64,000 bases of DNA from Pisaster brevispinus (lineage: Eukaryota > Echinodermata > Asteroidea > Forcipulatida > Asteriidae). Positions 13,501 to 25,500 of the stretch are shown piece by piece. Positions within the stretch are counted from its first letter, which is position 1; each line of letters starts with the position of its first letter. The position numbers and the translations under genes were made by a program. The notes beneath the pieces are model-generated. The model saw nothing but the letters and a program-made list of their open reading frames with translations. It had not been told where the DNA came from and searched no databases. The stretch spans positions 10,000,176 to 10,064,175 of the forward strand of contig JAMKCF010000008.1 in assembly GCA_023634235.1 (NCBI GenBank). Direction: 5' to 3'.

Positions 13501-16500
13501 CAGCTCACAGCTCACAGCTCACAGCTCACAGCTCACAGCTCACAGCTCACAGCTCACAGCTCACAGCTCACAGCTCACAGCTCACAGCTCACAGCTCACA
13601 GCTCACAGCTCACAGCTCACAGCTCACAGCTCACAGCTCACAGCTCACAGCTCACAGCTCACAGCTCACAGCTCACAGCTCACAGCTCACAGCTCACAGC
13701 TCACAGCTCACAGCTCACAGCTCACAGCTCACAGCTCACAGCTCACAGCTCACAGCTCACAGCTCACAGCTCACAGCTCACAGCTCACAGCTCACAGCTC
13801 ACAGCTCACAGCTCACAGCTCACAGCTCACAGCTCACAGCTCACAGCTCACAGCTCACAGCTCACAGCTCACAGCTCACAGCTCACAGCTCACAGCTCAC
13901 AGCTCTACAACGCATCAGTAGTCACGTCGGACTACAATATTAATCTGAAATAACCATGATATTCACGAACCCTTATATGGACTTTTGATTTATGCATTGA
14001 CACCAACCATTTTGGCATTTTATTTGATTTGTTGCTGATGGGAAATGTTTATAAGATTGAATCACTCATCAAGTGGAATACTTTTGATCAAGGTCACTGT
14101 ATTCAGACACGTAGACCACTTGGTCAGGCTGTGAATAGAGTACTGTGATTTGAGACAGCTGTTTATAAATATCACAATCAAAGAACGTTGAACAATGCTG
14201 TCAGTTAAGGAAAGTTAACAACGAAAACAATATTAAAACTGCCCTGATGTTTAGTTCGTTTTCCTTTATTAGAAATTACTGTTTTTTATTTATCAAGCTA
14301 ACCTAACCAACCTTTTCACAATATGTCATCCGTTTTATTGATATCATCAATTCTTGTATTTTGTTAAAAAGAATAATTGGCAAATAAAGAAAGCATAATT
14401 TTGTAAAATACTATAAGAAATCCATGGAAATAATCAAAATTTAAATTGTTGGAGCACAATATTTTTCGTAAAATACAAAACATACGAATAGCAAAGAAGA
14501 CAACAAAACAACAGCATACACACATTTCAAAATGAAATAAAAAGAATTAAAAAAAACCCGAGATGATAACTCAGATAAACTATTTTTGGTATTTAGGCAT
14601 ACTTACAGTCGTACTGCAGAGACGAAATGGGATTATATGCTTCGGGATAATAAAGAATAAAGGCCTACATCTATAGAAAGGTTAGATATAAACCAGATCC
14701 TTACTGACTTACCCAATCTACTCTCAATCATGCACATCGTTAAATGTCAATTGGAACAAAGTATGTACACTCATCGTGACGTACATTCATCCAAGCATTC
14801 ACCATTGGAAATGGTGTTTCACGGTGGGATTCGATGAGGTACATGTATGTGGTCATTAATTGATATACTTGTTAGTCCGGAGGCCTGGGGCTCTATACGT
14901 GTACCCATCCCACCAACACACCCACCCTTAACCTATAACGGAATCCTTTCATTGTTGTTCTATTATTCCCCTGTCTTAATAAATCCTCTGTGGGGCAACA
15001 CTAAAACAAAGAAAACCTTGGGGTAGCATTGTTCTATTGTGTAAAGTGCTCAGTAAGTTGGTGAGTGTAAGCCCACACATTCTCAAGTTATGCACTCCTG
15101 GGAAGATTATGGTTTTTTTTTAATGAATCTTCTGTCCCTGTACTTTACATCCTCCAATAGACTTTGTACACAAAAATCTTAGTGAAACTTTAGAATATTC
15201 CCATATGGTTTGTTCCTATATTATTGTTTTGGTATCACACTTATTTTTTTGCCCAGTGACATCACAATGACGTCGCAATGTCTATGAAATGACCACTCGA
15301 GGGCACTGTACCCACACCCAAGACAGAGCCAGAATCACATTGTACAATATACCACTACACATTATTAGAATCATCCGATATGAAGGGTTGCTTGCTAGCA
15401 TTCTGCACAACGACCCAATGAAAGTTTGGTTTGAATCTCCCTATGCAGTCAACATAATTGATTTACGTTATTTAATTATTACGACGAAAAGATAAGCCAG
15501 TCTGTTTTGCTAATTGTGTGTGGCTGAAACATGTTGTTTTTTTCTTTGCCATTTTGGGGGTATGCACGGTCTCTCTATAACGATGAAGGGTCCCCAACTC
15601 CCAAACTGCCCCCTATCGGAGCCTTATACCAACTTGAAGTAAACGTCTGTTTAGGAATAAATAACATTCGGGTTACAGTGAATTTTACATTATTAGTTGC
15701 TTTATTTTGTTTGCGCGATTCATGGGTGTTTCAGGACATTACAATGACTCCCAAAAATTAACATTGCTGCTGTTTTAAATTTGGGGGTTTGTGCTGATGT
15801 GAATAGTAAAAAAAAAAATTAAATGATTGAACGAGCTGGAAGCATCGCAAGACGGTAATGGCAACATTAATCGTTGGTTCGTCTCACTTGACTGCACTAA
15901 CATACCTGTCGTGCCAATAATTCCATCATTCTGCAAAACATTTCGAAGAAATGTATGAACCAAGGTTACGCTCCATGGCCTTAATTACAGACTTGAATAC
16001 TTAAGGCGCGAAAGACCTTGACTAACTTTGTATGTACGAGGAAGGTGTCTTGCAAATTGTAAAGATACACGAATTTGTTTCAGTTCAGAGTAAATTTTCT
16101 GACCATTATTTGTTCTTTATTTTTTACTAGACTAATTGAAAAGTTGGCCATTAAACACAAAGGGGAGACTTGGTTGTATTGTCAACGACTGTGCGCAGCT
16201 GTCGTCAATTTTAATACTTTCATGACTTTGTTCCAAAGTCGAACAGAGGCCTAAGATTTTATTCCCGCCCGGTAATTGTTGTGGTTTTGAATAACCGTTG
16301 TCGCGAATACTGACACTAATAATATATACCCACGACTTGGTGTAAATCTTGAAAACTGTCTGTATGTCACTTTAAAGCCACCATACTTTCCCAACCCTTC
16401 AATACTGCCGCCTGTGTTATCAAGTGTTCTCATTACAACTCCCGCGCAATAATGATTGAACAGCTGCCGTTGAAAATAAGCACTTTAACCCTGCGTCCAC

Positions 16501-19500
16501 GATGGTGACATTGTCAGAATGTTTTCCGTGTCCCCTCGTTGTGGAAGAGTTAATTAGTTTTGCCAGTGAAAGATATGAAAAATGAGTTTAGATAAAGATA
16601 ACGCAGTTTATTTTTTGCTTGAATTGCTTTTGTTAATCGGAAATGAGCATTTTATTCAACCTCCATTAACCACAAATTTAATTAATGGTGACTTTACGGA
16701 GTTGTGCCTTTGGGATAACTTTGAATTGTAAGTCACGTATTATTTCCGTAAACTCCGATCCAAAGAAGCGGCTTCTCGGTATGCTCATATACTTTTATTA
16801 ATCAACCAAAAAGGGTTCAGTCAGTCTTTATTTAGACGTTTTTTATGCCATCATTATTTTGATTTTGATATGCTTAAGTATAATTTAATCAATGTATCAA
16901 TCAATCCATCAATCAAGCAATTAATCAGTCAGTCAGTCAGTCAGTCAGTCAGTCAGTCAGTCAGTCAGTCAGCCAGCCAGCCAGCCAATCAATTAATCAT
17001 CAATCAATCAATCAATCAATCAATTAATCTATCAATCAATCAATCAATTAATCACCAATCAATCAATCAGTCAATCAATCAATCAACCAACCAATCAATC
17101 AGTCAATTAATCAATCAATCAATCAATCAATAGATAAATAAAATGAAATAAACCAACAAATCTTAAAAGAAAAACAATAACGAAAAGAAAAAATAGATCA
17201 CATTTACTCTTTAACTTCACAGCTGTTCGATACCACAACGAGTCCAGTCTTTGCATTATAATATGAGATTTGACATCAATGAGTTCTGTTTATTTTTGCT
17301 TCAGAGAGTGAAGACTATCGTTGATCCTGTAGCAAGGCAACGACCCAAAACCCCCGTCCAAGTTGGCATTACTCCCCGCATGGCAAGAATGCTTGTAGCT
17401 ATGCATAATAACTACAGGAGAAATGTACCTGGACCGGCAGCAAATATGGAGGAAATGGTAAGCATTTGGATTTCCAACCAATGTTTAGGGACAATGTAAC
17501 TTGCCCTCAACTGACCCATTTCAAGTTTCGGTGCTTATACAATTGTTAGTCGGTGAAGTGGTTGGGGCAAAGGTGTGCATTATAACAGTGTAGTTTGCAA
17601 CCCGATCCTTCAGAGCAGGGTGGCGTGAAAAAAAAGGAACTTCAATTCATACCCTTTCACCCAAGCGGAAATATCAGAGAAAATTCGTTAGAGTTGTTTT
17701 ACCTCAATAACTAATCAATCGAGCACCCGGTTACTTTATTTCCATCATTACTTGATGCGCAACGAAACAAACTATAATGAGAACGAATTGTGACGTCAAC
17801 ATGAATTAATCGCACATGACAATGTCACTTCGACACATTTAATTCACAGCCGCAGTGTGTTGATGAAATATTAAACCGCTGAAATAAAAACAACCCAACT
17901 TTCCATTCAGTTACGAGGAGACCCTGTTGGACCAGAAGTTTTAATGCACTCTGTGTGACAATGCAAAGAATAAGTCCATTGATTAGCTTTTAGTGCCAGG
18001 AAAACCACGTCCTGCTCAGCAAGGGATCACCCCTAACCACATGAGGTGTCTAGGAGCAATAGTTTGTTCCATGTAGCTCCCGATTGTTCTTCTTTAAAAG
18101 AGATGGTTAACAAAAACTGTGGAAATAAACCAATCGCCACGAACTCACTTGTTGTTATTGAACCGCATTTGAAAAACCATGTATAATGGCGGGACATTGG
18201 GACATTGCGGCAAGTTCGGAAAAGTTGCCCCTCTAGAAAAATGAACGGTTCGCTTTTAATTATTAGGCCCGGAAGGATACGGGGGTGGAAGGTTGTCTTA
18301 CTTTGTCATGGGTATTTTGGCGTCTTATTATGGTAATGAACCGCATTCACCATGAAATATAATAGGTCGTCAATCTTGCTGCTACATTTACTCCAGTGGG
18401 TAATCATTGTTAAGTTTCTTGCTCAAGAACACCACTTGCCTTGACCGGGAGTCCACTCGGTCGAGACATGAGAAAGTTGCAGTAAACAGAGAAAGATATT
18501 GGCGCTTTCTTTATAGATTTTAAACTTTATTTTCGTTTGATATGAACGTTTTTATTTATTCCGTGTCCTTTCAGACATGGGACGATGACCTTGAATCTAT
18601 GGCTGCAGAGTATGCTAAGGAATGCATCTGGGGACATGGGAATCCTGAAAACATTACTCCATACCAACACGTTGGACAGAACCTAGCGTATAGTAGGGGT
18701 GGTGCACCAGCCTCTCCTATGTATCTCATCTCACACTGGTTCAATGAGAAGAAGAACTATGATATCAACACGGACTCCTGCGTTCCAGGAACTGTATGTG
18801 GACACTACACACAGGTACACCGATAAGCTACCTCAAATTCATTGCATGGTTTACCGTAATATCGCTATTCCTATATGAGACCCCGGTATCACCTTCGACT
18901 TAAGCTCTGTAAACAAAAGGGAATCTTTTTGTGTTGGTAACTGACTGAAGATGAAAGTGGAGCGGGCTATAGCTGTAGCATTATTAGTTCCGAAAAGGAA
19001 ATGCGATGTAAAAATAAAGTTCTGATTTTGTCTAAAATTGTCCAAAATGTTAATGTTCTGCTGGTGCTAAAAACGACTGGTGCATCAACAGTCAAGTTTA
19101 CTAAAGACTAGGGTTGTTCTTTTACACTGATTGACTGAAGACGGCCCTAAAATTGATCAAAGTTATCTCTCCGCTTGAGTATTTTTTTATCATCGACCCT
19201 TTTCTGGAATCGAGCCATACTTTATTATTAAAAACAAATCAGAATGTAATATAAGCTGTGATCGAGGCAGGTTGTAATCGTCAGACTCCTCGCTTGCAAT
19301 GGTAACTAAGAATCAGACGTTTGCGTATGGTCTTCATTTCCGTTCTACTGCAGTTTACTGAGCACAACTCATCAAAATATCAGGTGATAAAGCTTAGCTT
19401 TGAAGAACTATCATCAAGAAACCTCGGTCCAGTATCAGCATTCAAGAATAATATCCATTCTAGAAACTAGGTCAATCGTTATCATATAACAATAACAGAC

Positions 19501-22500
19501 AGTGTTGTTTTTGTTGAATTCAAGAGGAAGCCTTATACACAGTGATTTAACTTATACTTTTTTGTCATCAATTGTATAAACGTGTGCCGTTTTATAATTT
19601 AAGGTCAAGCTGTAGTATTAGACTGGAAAACAAAGCGATGACTTTGAATCAGAAAGCCTTCTTGGTATAAAGTTGAAACAGGGGACACCAATGTCCGTTT
19701 GACAAGCAAGATCGAAATATTGCTTGAACGCAAAAAAAAGAAAAAGAAAAAAGCAATGCATACAGAAAGTTTTTACTCAAAAGCATGAAGCGTGATGCCT
19801 GTTTATGTAGATTGAATAGAAATGCCTCCGAGTTTTTTTTTATTTTGAATTCCCACCCCTTGTAATTTATCCTGTACCCTTGGATAATACATGTAATGGA
19901 TTAAAAGAAAGTAAAGTTCGTATGCATTCAATTCAACCTATAGAGGTCGACATGAATACGGTAATTTTTAATGGAGTTTAGAACTTTTCGACATCATACC
20001 AAGTTCTTGTATGCAAGCCAGGATACTCCACATGTGGGCGGCAATCCATGCTGTTCAGGGATGTGTCCACAAATATTGAAAAGACAAGAGTTCTACATTA
20101 TGAAAAGTTCAAACTGCCACCTTGATACCGTCTTGTTTACAACTTTGGTAAATTTACACTGGGGTCATAGGATTTCAACCGATTCGCAGCCTGGTCCATT
20201 CAGGTGACTGTCATATGCAATGTCATTTTGGCATCAAGAAAAGATGTTTCTCTGAGATAAAAAAATTATAGAAATATACTGTTCAATGTTTGGTAGGACA
20301 TTGTTTCTGGGGAAGAAAACCCTCAAAATCTCGCGGTTTGATTCAAACGTAAGCACCAGAGCTCCCATATCATATTACCTGAAACAGTTTGCATCTGAAT
20401 TGTTGTTTTTTTGTCACAAATTGTATTCTTTTCCATTATTTACATGTTTAGTTGATCACGCAGGCATCTCCTCACAAGCTTCTGCTTCAAGAAGATGTCT
20501 TAATTTACACCTCTAGTATATTTTGTCGATGATTTCCTTGATGTTTAATGCTCTTTGTTGGTATGGAAATTAAAACATTGACTGGAATGGACAACCTCGT
20601 GGTATAGATCGCTGTCGGATCTGACAAATTTTGAGCTATCATATATTAATATATAGACTTGGATATGTTTGTGTTAGGATCGAAAGCTAAGGCCATCTCC
20701 CCTACTAGTTTAATATATATAGACTTAAGAATATTTTTTTTTTCTGTCAGATTGTATGGGCTCATACCAAGAAAATGGGCTGCGCGATGCACTCGTGCCC
20801 GGTCCTGCGCGACCCTCTGATAGACGGAGCCAGCTTCAAAAATGCCCAGTTGCTTGTGTGCAACTATGGACCTGGGTAGGTACACCTGTTTGTATGGTTA
20901 GCATGGTGATGTCACGTGTTTAGACGGTGCACGTGATCATATGATGCCATAAATAATGTGTATTATTCGTGTTGTAGTGTTGACATTATTTACATTGTTC
21001 TATTCCTTAAAAGCAAAAAATGTGCATTTAAGAACGTAAACTCTTACATTATCATGTCCGACGAACCACTACTGACAAATGGACGAAAAGACCGCAAAGA
21101 CCGACAAAAATAGTGCCGTAGCTCCAACTTTTTCAAAAAAAAATACCACACGTCTCGGTAATGCTGCAGGTTTTGCTATGTTTTGGGTTTTGTTTGTTGG
21201 TTTGTTTTTTGTTTCAAAAGAAGCGTATGTTTTCAAAAGAAGCGTCAATTTCTCTGATCCTTTCATAGAACAGGTTTGTGAAATGTTACTTCGCATGGGA
21301 TTTACACTGCGAGAGTCAATGACAAAAACTTGTCATCAAATCAATTGGGTAAACAAGAATAGTTGCCTATTCCAGTTGCCAGACTGCAATTATTGTCATC
21401 TGCCTGAAATAAAGATATGTCTTCCCTTTACTTACTTTACAAAACACAAAATCTAAACAGTCAACCATTTTACTTTTGGCGTATAAGCGTACCGGTAGCG
21501 CGTAAAGTGGCACGTTTTCCACCTTTTATTTCCTTTTTCTTTTCTTATCTTCTCATCGCTAATTTAACTTCTATTGAACTACATTTAGTTTGAATATTCA
21601 ACCAACTGGTTGTATCTTTTTAAACCGTACACAATTAATCTTCAGCACTCTACTGATTACAGTCGTTTACCAAACGTTTTGTCGATTATGGGTGAGCAGG
21701 TCTGCCATACAACACTGTCATTTGTCAGTCTTTTAGTTCAAGTTTAGTCGTTTCAAATTTAATGAAGAAACAAGACAAAGAAACAAGACGCCCGGGAAAA
21801 ACACAAAGAATTTGCTCTAAAAACTTGTGTTTAATAGCTGTCATTGCTCCTCGCTGCTTAGGTGCTGGGCTTCACCTCTGAAATGTAAACTGTGTATGCC
21901 ATTGTGTGTAAATCTCCAATTTATTTGTAAAGATATGTTGGCGTACGTGCGCGTAGTGGTGTTGACGCCTTGAACTGGCTTTACAAACAATTACAAAACT
22001 TTTAAACCATTTTGTACATTCTTCATTGCGTAAAATCGTAATCCTTCTTGCGTTGCAATACTCGTTTAATACGGAAAAGACAATCGTTTTTTATTTTAGG
22101 GCAGACGTAAGGAAGCCGTCGGGTCGTGTGGTCCGAAGGGCCCCCCGTTACAGTTTGAGTTTCTTGATGGTACAGTGGACTAGTATACAACTCCTGAAAG
22201 TATTGAATCCAACGTGACGGCGTAGCGTCATGCACTAAATACCTCAGTGGGACGTGTTTTGCCGTCCAAGGCCAGACAATTTTGTGTTTTACTTAGGCCT
22301 ACTGCATATTAAACGCATACTTTGGGTCAAGTTATCTAAACTATGGCCAAATTATCAAGCTGAAACATTAGTCCATTTTTGTCAAGTTCAGCTGTCCGAG
22401 TCTCTTGCTCAGAAATATCTACCCTTAGGGCCTGTGTAGGCCCCCTAATGCACCAAGGCAAGATTTACTTATCATTGTAACGTATTTAATGCAGTGATGT

Positions 22501-25500
22501 TGGCAAGTATTGCAGGTAGTGTACTGGTTGGGTAATCGTGCGTTTTTAATAACATAGCCTATTGCTATTGACGACGTGTCCCAGTTATAAAGTACATTAA
22601 TTGACAAGGGACACCAAGACGTAAGTATCTCATTACGGTTTGAAATTATTCGAATTCTGACCCTTTGTGTGACGCGAAAGCGCACCTCCGCACAATGCAC
22701 GCCTCACCATTTCCTATGGTGTTCTATAAAGGACACTTGTCTGTTTTGTCGTGCCTGTGAGCAAAGCGTCGTGCCTGTGAGCAAAGCGTCGTGCCTGTGA
22801 GCAAAGCGTCGTGCCTGTGAGCAAAGCGTCGTGCCTGTGAGCAAAGCGTCGTGCCTGTGAGCAAGTCCGTCGTGCCTGTGAGCAAAGCGTCGTGCCTGTG
22901 AGCAAAGCGTCGTGCCTGTGAGCAAAGCGTCGTGCCTGTGAGCAAGTCCGTCGTGCCTTTGAGCAAAGCGTCGTGCCTGTGAGCAAAGCGTCGTGCGTGT
23001 GGAGAGGTCCGTCGTGCCTGTGAGCAAAGCGTCGTGCCTGTGAGCAAGTCCGTCGTGCCTGTGAGCAAAGCGTCGTGCCTGTGAGCAAAGCGTCGTGCGT
23101 GTGGAGAGGTCCGTCGTGCCTGTGAGCAAAGCGTCGTGCCTGTGAGCAAGTCCGTCGTGCCTGTGAGCAAAGCGTCGTGCCTGTGAGCAAGTCCGTCGTG
23201 CCTGTGAGCAAAGCGTCGTGCGTGTGGAGAGGTCCGTCGTGCCTGTGAGCAAAGCGTCGTGCCTGTGAGCAAGTCCGTCGTGCCTGTGAGCAAAGCGTCG
23301 TGCCTGTGAGCAAAGCCGTCATGCGTGTGAGTAAAGCCGTCGTGCTCACAAGCACGACGGAGCTCTCCACACGCACGACGCTTTGCTCACAGGCACGACG
23401 CTTTGCTCACAGACACGACGGACTTGCTCACAGGCACGACGGACTTGCTCACAGGCACGACGCTTTGCTCACACGCACGACGGACTTGCTCACAGGCACG
23501 ACGCTTTGCTCACAGGCACGACGGACTTGCTCACAGGCACGACGCTTTTGCTCACAGGCACGACGGACTTGCTCACACGCACGACGGACTTGCTCACAGG
23601 CACGACGCTTTGCTCACAGACACGACGGACTTGCTCACAGGCACGACGGACTTGCTCACAGGCACGACGCTTTGCTCACACGCACGACGGACTTGCTCAC
23701 AGGCACGACGTTTTGCTCACAGGCACGACGGACTTGCTCACAGGCACGACGCTTTGCTCACAGGCACGACGGACTTGCTCACACGCACGACGGACTTGCT
23801 CACAGGCACGACGGACTTGCTCACAGGCACGACGCTTTGCTCACACGCACGACGGACCTCTCCTCCACACGCACGAAAAAACAGATAAGTGTCCTTTATA
23901 GAACACTATAATTTCCACCATTTTGGGAGGCAATTCGGTACTTTTTGACTCCTGGCGGACAGGATAGGCACGTGTAAGTGCGCTGCGCGTCGTTAACGGG
24001 TTAATATACCATGCATCGCATTACATGGATGTTTTCTAGCATACTTGGTATGGCTTACTTTGAATTTCATCTGCTGTATGAACTTCAGCCCAACTAGTGT
24101 TTCATAACTTTGAAGGCTTTCCCTGTTGCAATGTTTGCGTATTTATACGCTTATTATTAACTAGAAGTTTTGACAAGTTGGTTGCACAATAAGACTTAAG
24201 TGAGTACGACAATTCCCAATAAACGGTGTTCGTTTTTTTTTTCCAGGATGGAAATTGTATAGGAAAATTCTTAAATAAAGTCGTTACCCATTTTTTTAAT
24301 TTTTTTTTTATTATTTGGAGGAAATTATTAATTTGTCTTATTCAAATGTTTTAAACCGTGAGAAATTGAAAATGAATGAATTAATGATCGTTTTATTTAT
24401 TTTTCTTTCTAGAGGGAACGTGAATGGCCATGCACCTTATCAGATCGGACAGCAATGCAGTTTGTGTGCATCAGGATTGGGAAACTGTAAAAACGGACTT
24501 TGCAGTAGGTTACATTCTTATATTTGCCATATATAGGCCTACACCTTGAGCCAAATAACCGGGGTCAGACTTGATGGGGATCAGAGACCAATTTCCGGGT
24601 CAAGCTGGCAGAAGTTTCGGGTCAGTCACTCTGACCCCAAAAGGCGTTATCCTCTTGATAAGTTATGACGTTTTGGAGCCGGAAGTGCAATTACATACAC
24701 GTTACTGCACTTCCGGCCGGGCCCAATAGTCAGACACCAACAGGCCAAACGGGAATGGGACGCATCATTTAACTTCACAGTTGACAAGTTTGATATCAGT
24801 AGTTGTTAAAGTTAGAATGTGAAAATAAATATCGCATTGGAAAAGACGTTGATTTGTAAGTACAATGTACAATAGGCCAGTATTGTATACAGTCAAAGCT
24901 CCCAAATTACCAATGGATTGATGGTCAGGGGCCTTTCTTAGATGCTTGAGACACTGTAATTGTCAATAAATGTTTGTTTTCTCTTTTTCTTTTCTCAGGT
25001 GACTGTTCATTGCTTGACCAAGGATGTGGTAAGTTAACTGTTCACTTATCAGATCTGTTGAGGAGAGGGAAAAACTTTGCTAATCTTCCCCGTAGATTTG
25101 ACCTGAACTCTGTCCTCACTTGTCAAGGGGCCTGGATTCTCTTTATGTGCATTGATCATTTTGACTATACATGTACATGGATGGGAAAGTTCATGTTTTG
25201 TTGAGTGTGCTTTTTATATTCCGTAGTACTTTCTTGCAACAAACACACAATTAAACTGTATTTGTAAATTACACCGCACGGTCATTTACTATAGAGATAA
25301 AGAGTATTTCAAATATGTGCCGTTCAGTTCCCCATAGCTGGATTCAACCTGGTCAGGATTATAATATGGATATTTTAATTTCAAGATCGTCTTGTAGCTT
25401 CACATTGAGTGGCCTTCAGCTTTCACTTGGGGGTCGCACTTTTCAAATCTGATTCTTATTATCTAGCCATATGTATTGGTCAACCTACCTTTATTACAGA

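Noticed and set aside
12164..13953. Two overlapping 585- and 595-codon frames of SQLTAHS repeats
   Set aside because: A stop-free heptamer keeps all three frames open; this is satellite DNA, not a protein gene.
20641..20730. Possible short transposon end (TTAATATATAGACTT twice)
   Set aside because: AT-rich direct similarity only; no inverted ends or target duplication.
21079..21456. 125-codon plus-strand frame with a hydrophobic stretch
   Set aside because: Lies in CAP intron 4, no recognised domain, ordinary AT-rich composition; probably chance.
22750..23875. CRISPR array
   Set aside because: Regular short repeats, but without unique spacers, in a eukaryotic intron and in two opposed orientations.
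22704..23911. Frames of 160-220 codons rich in LLTGTT and CSQARR
   Set aside because: Translations of the foldback element's tandem units in many frames at once; no start, codon or domain evidence.
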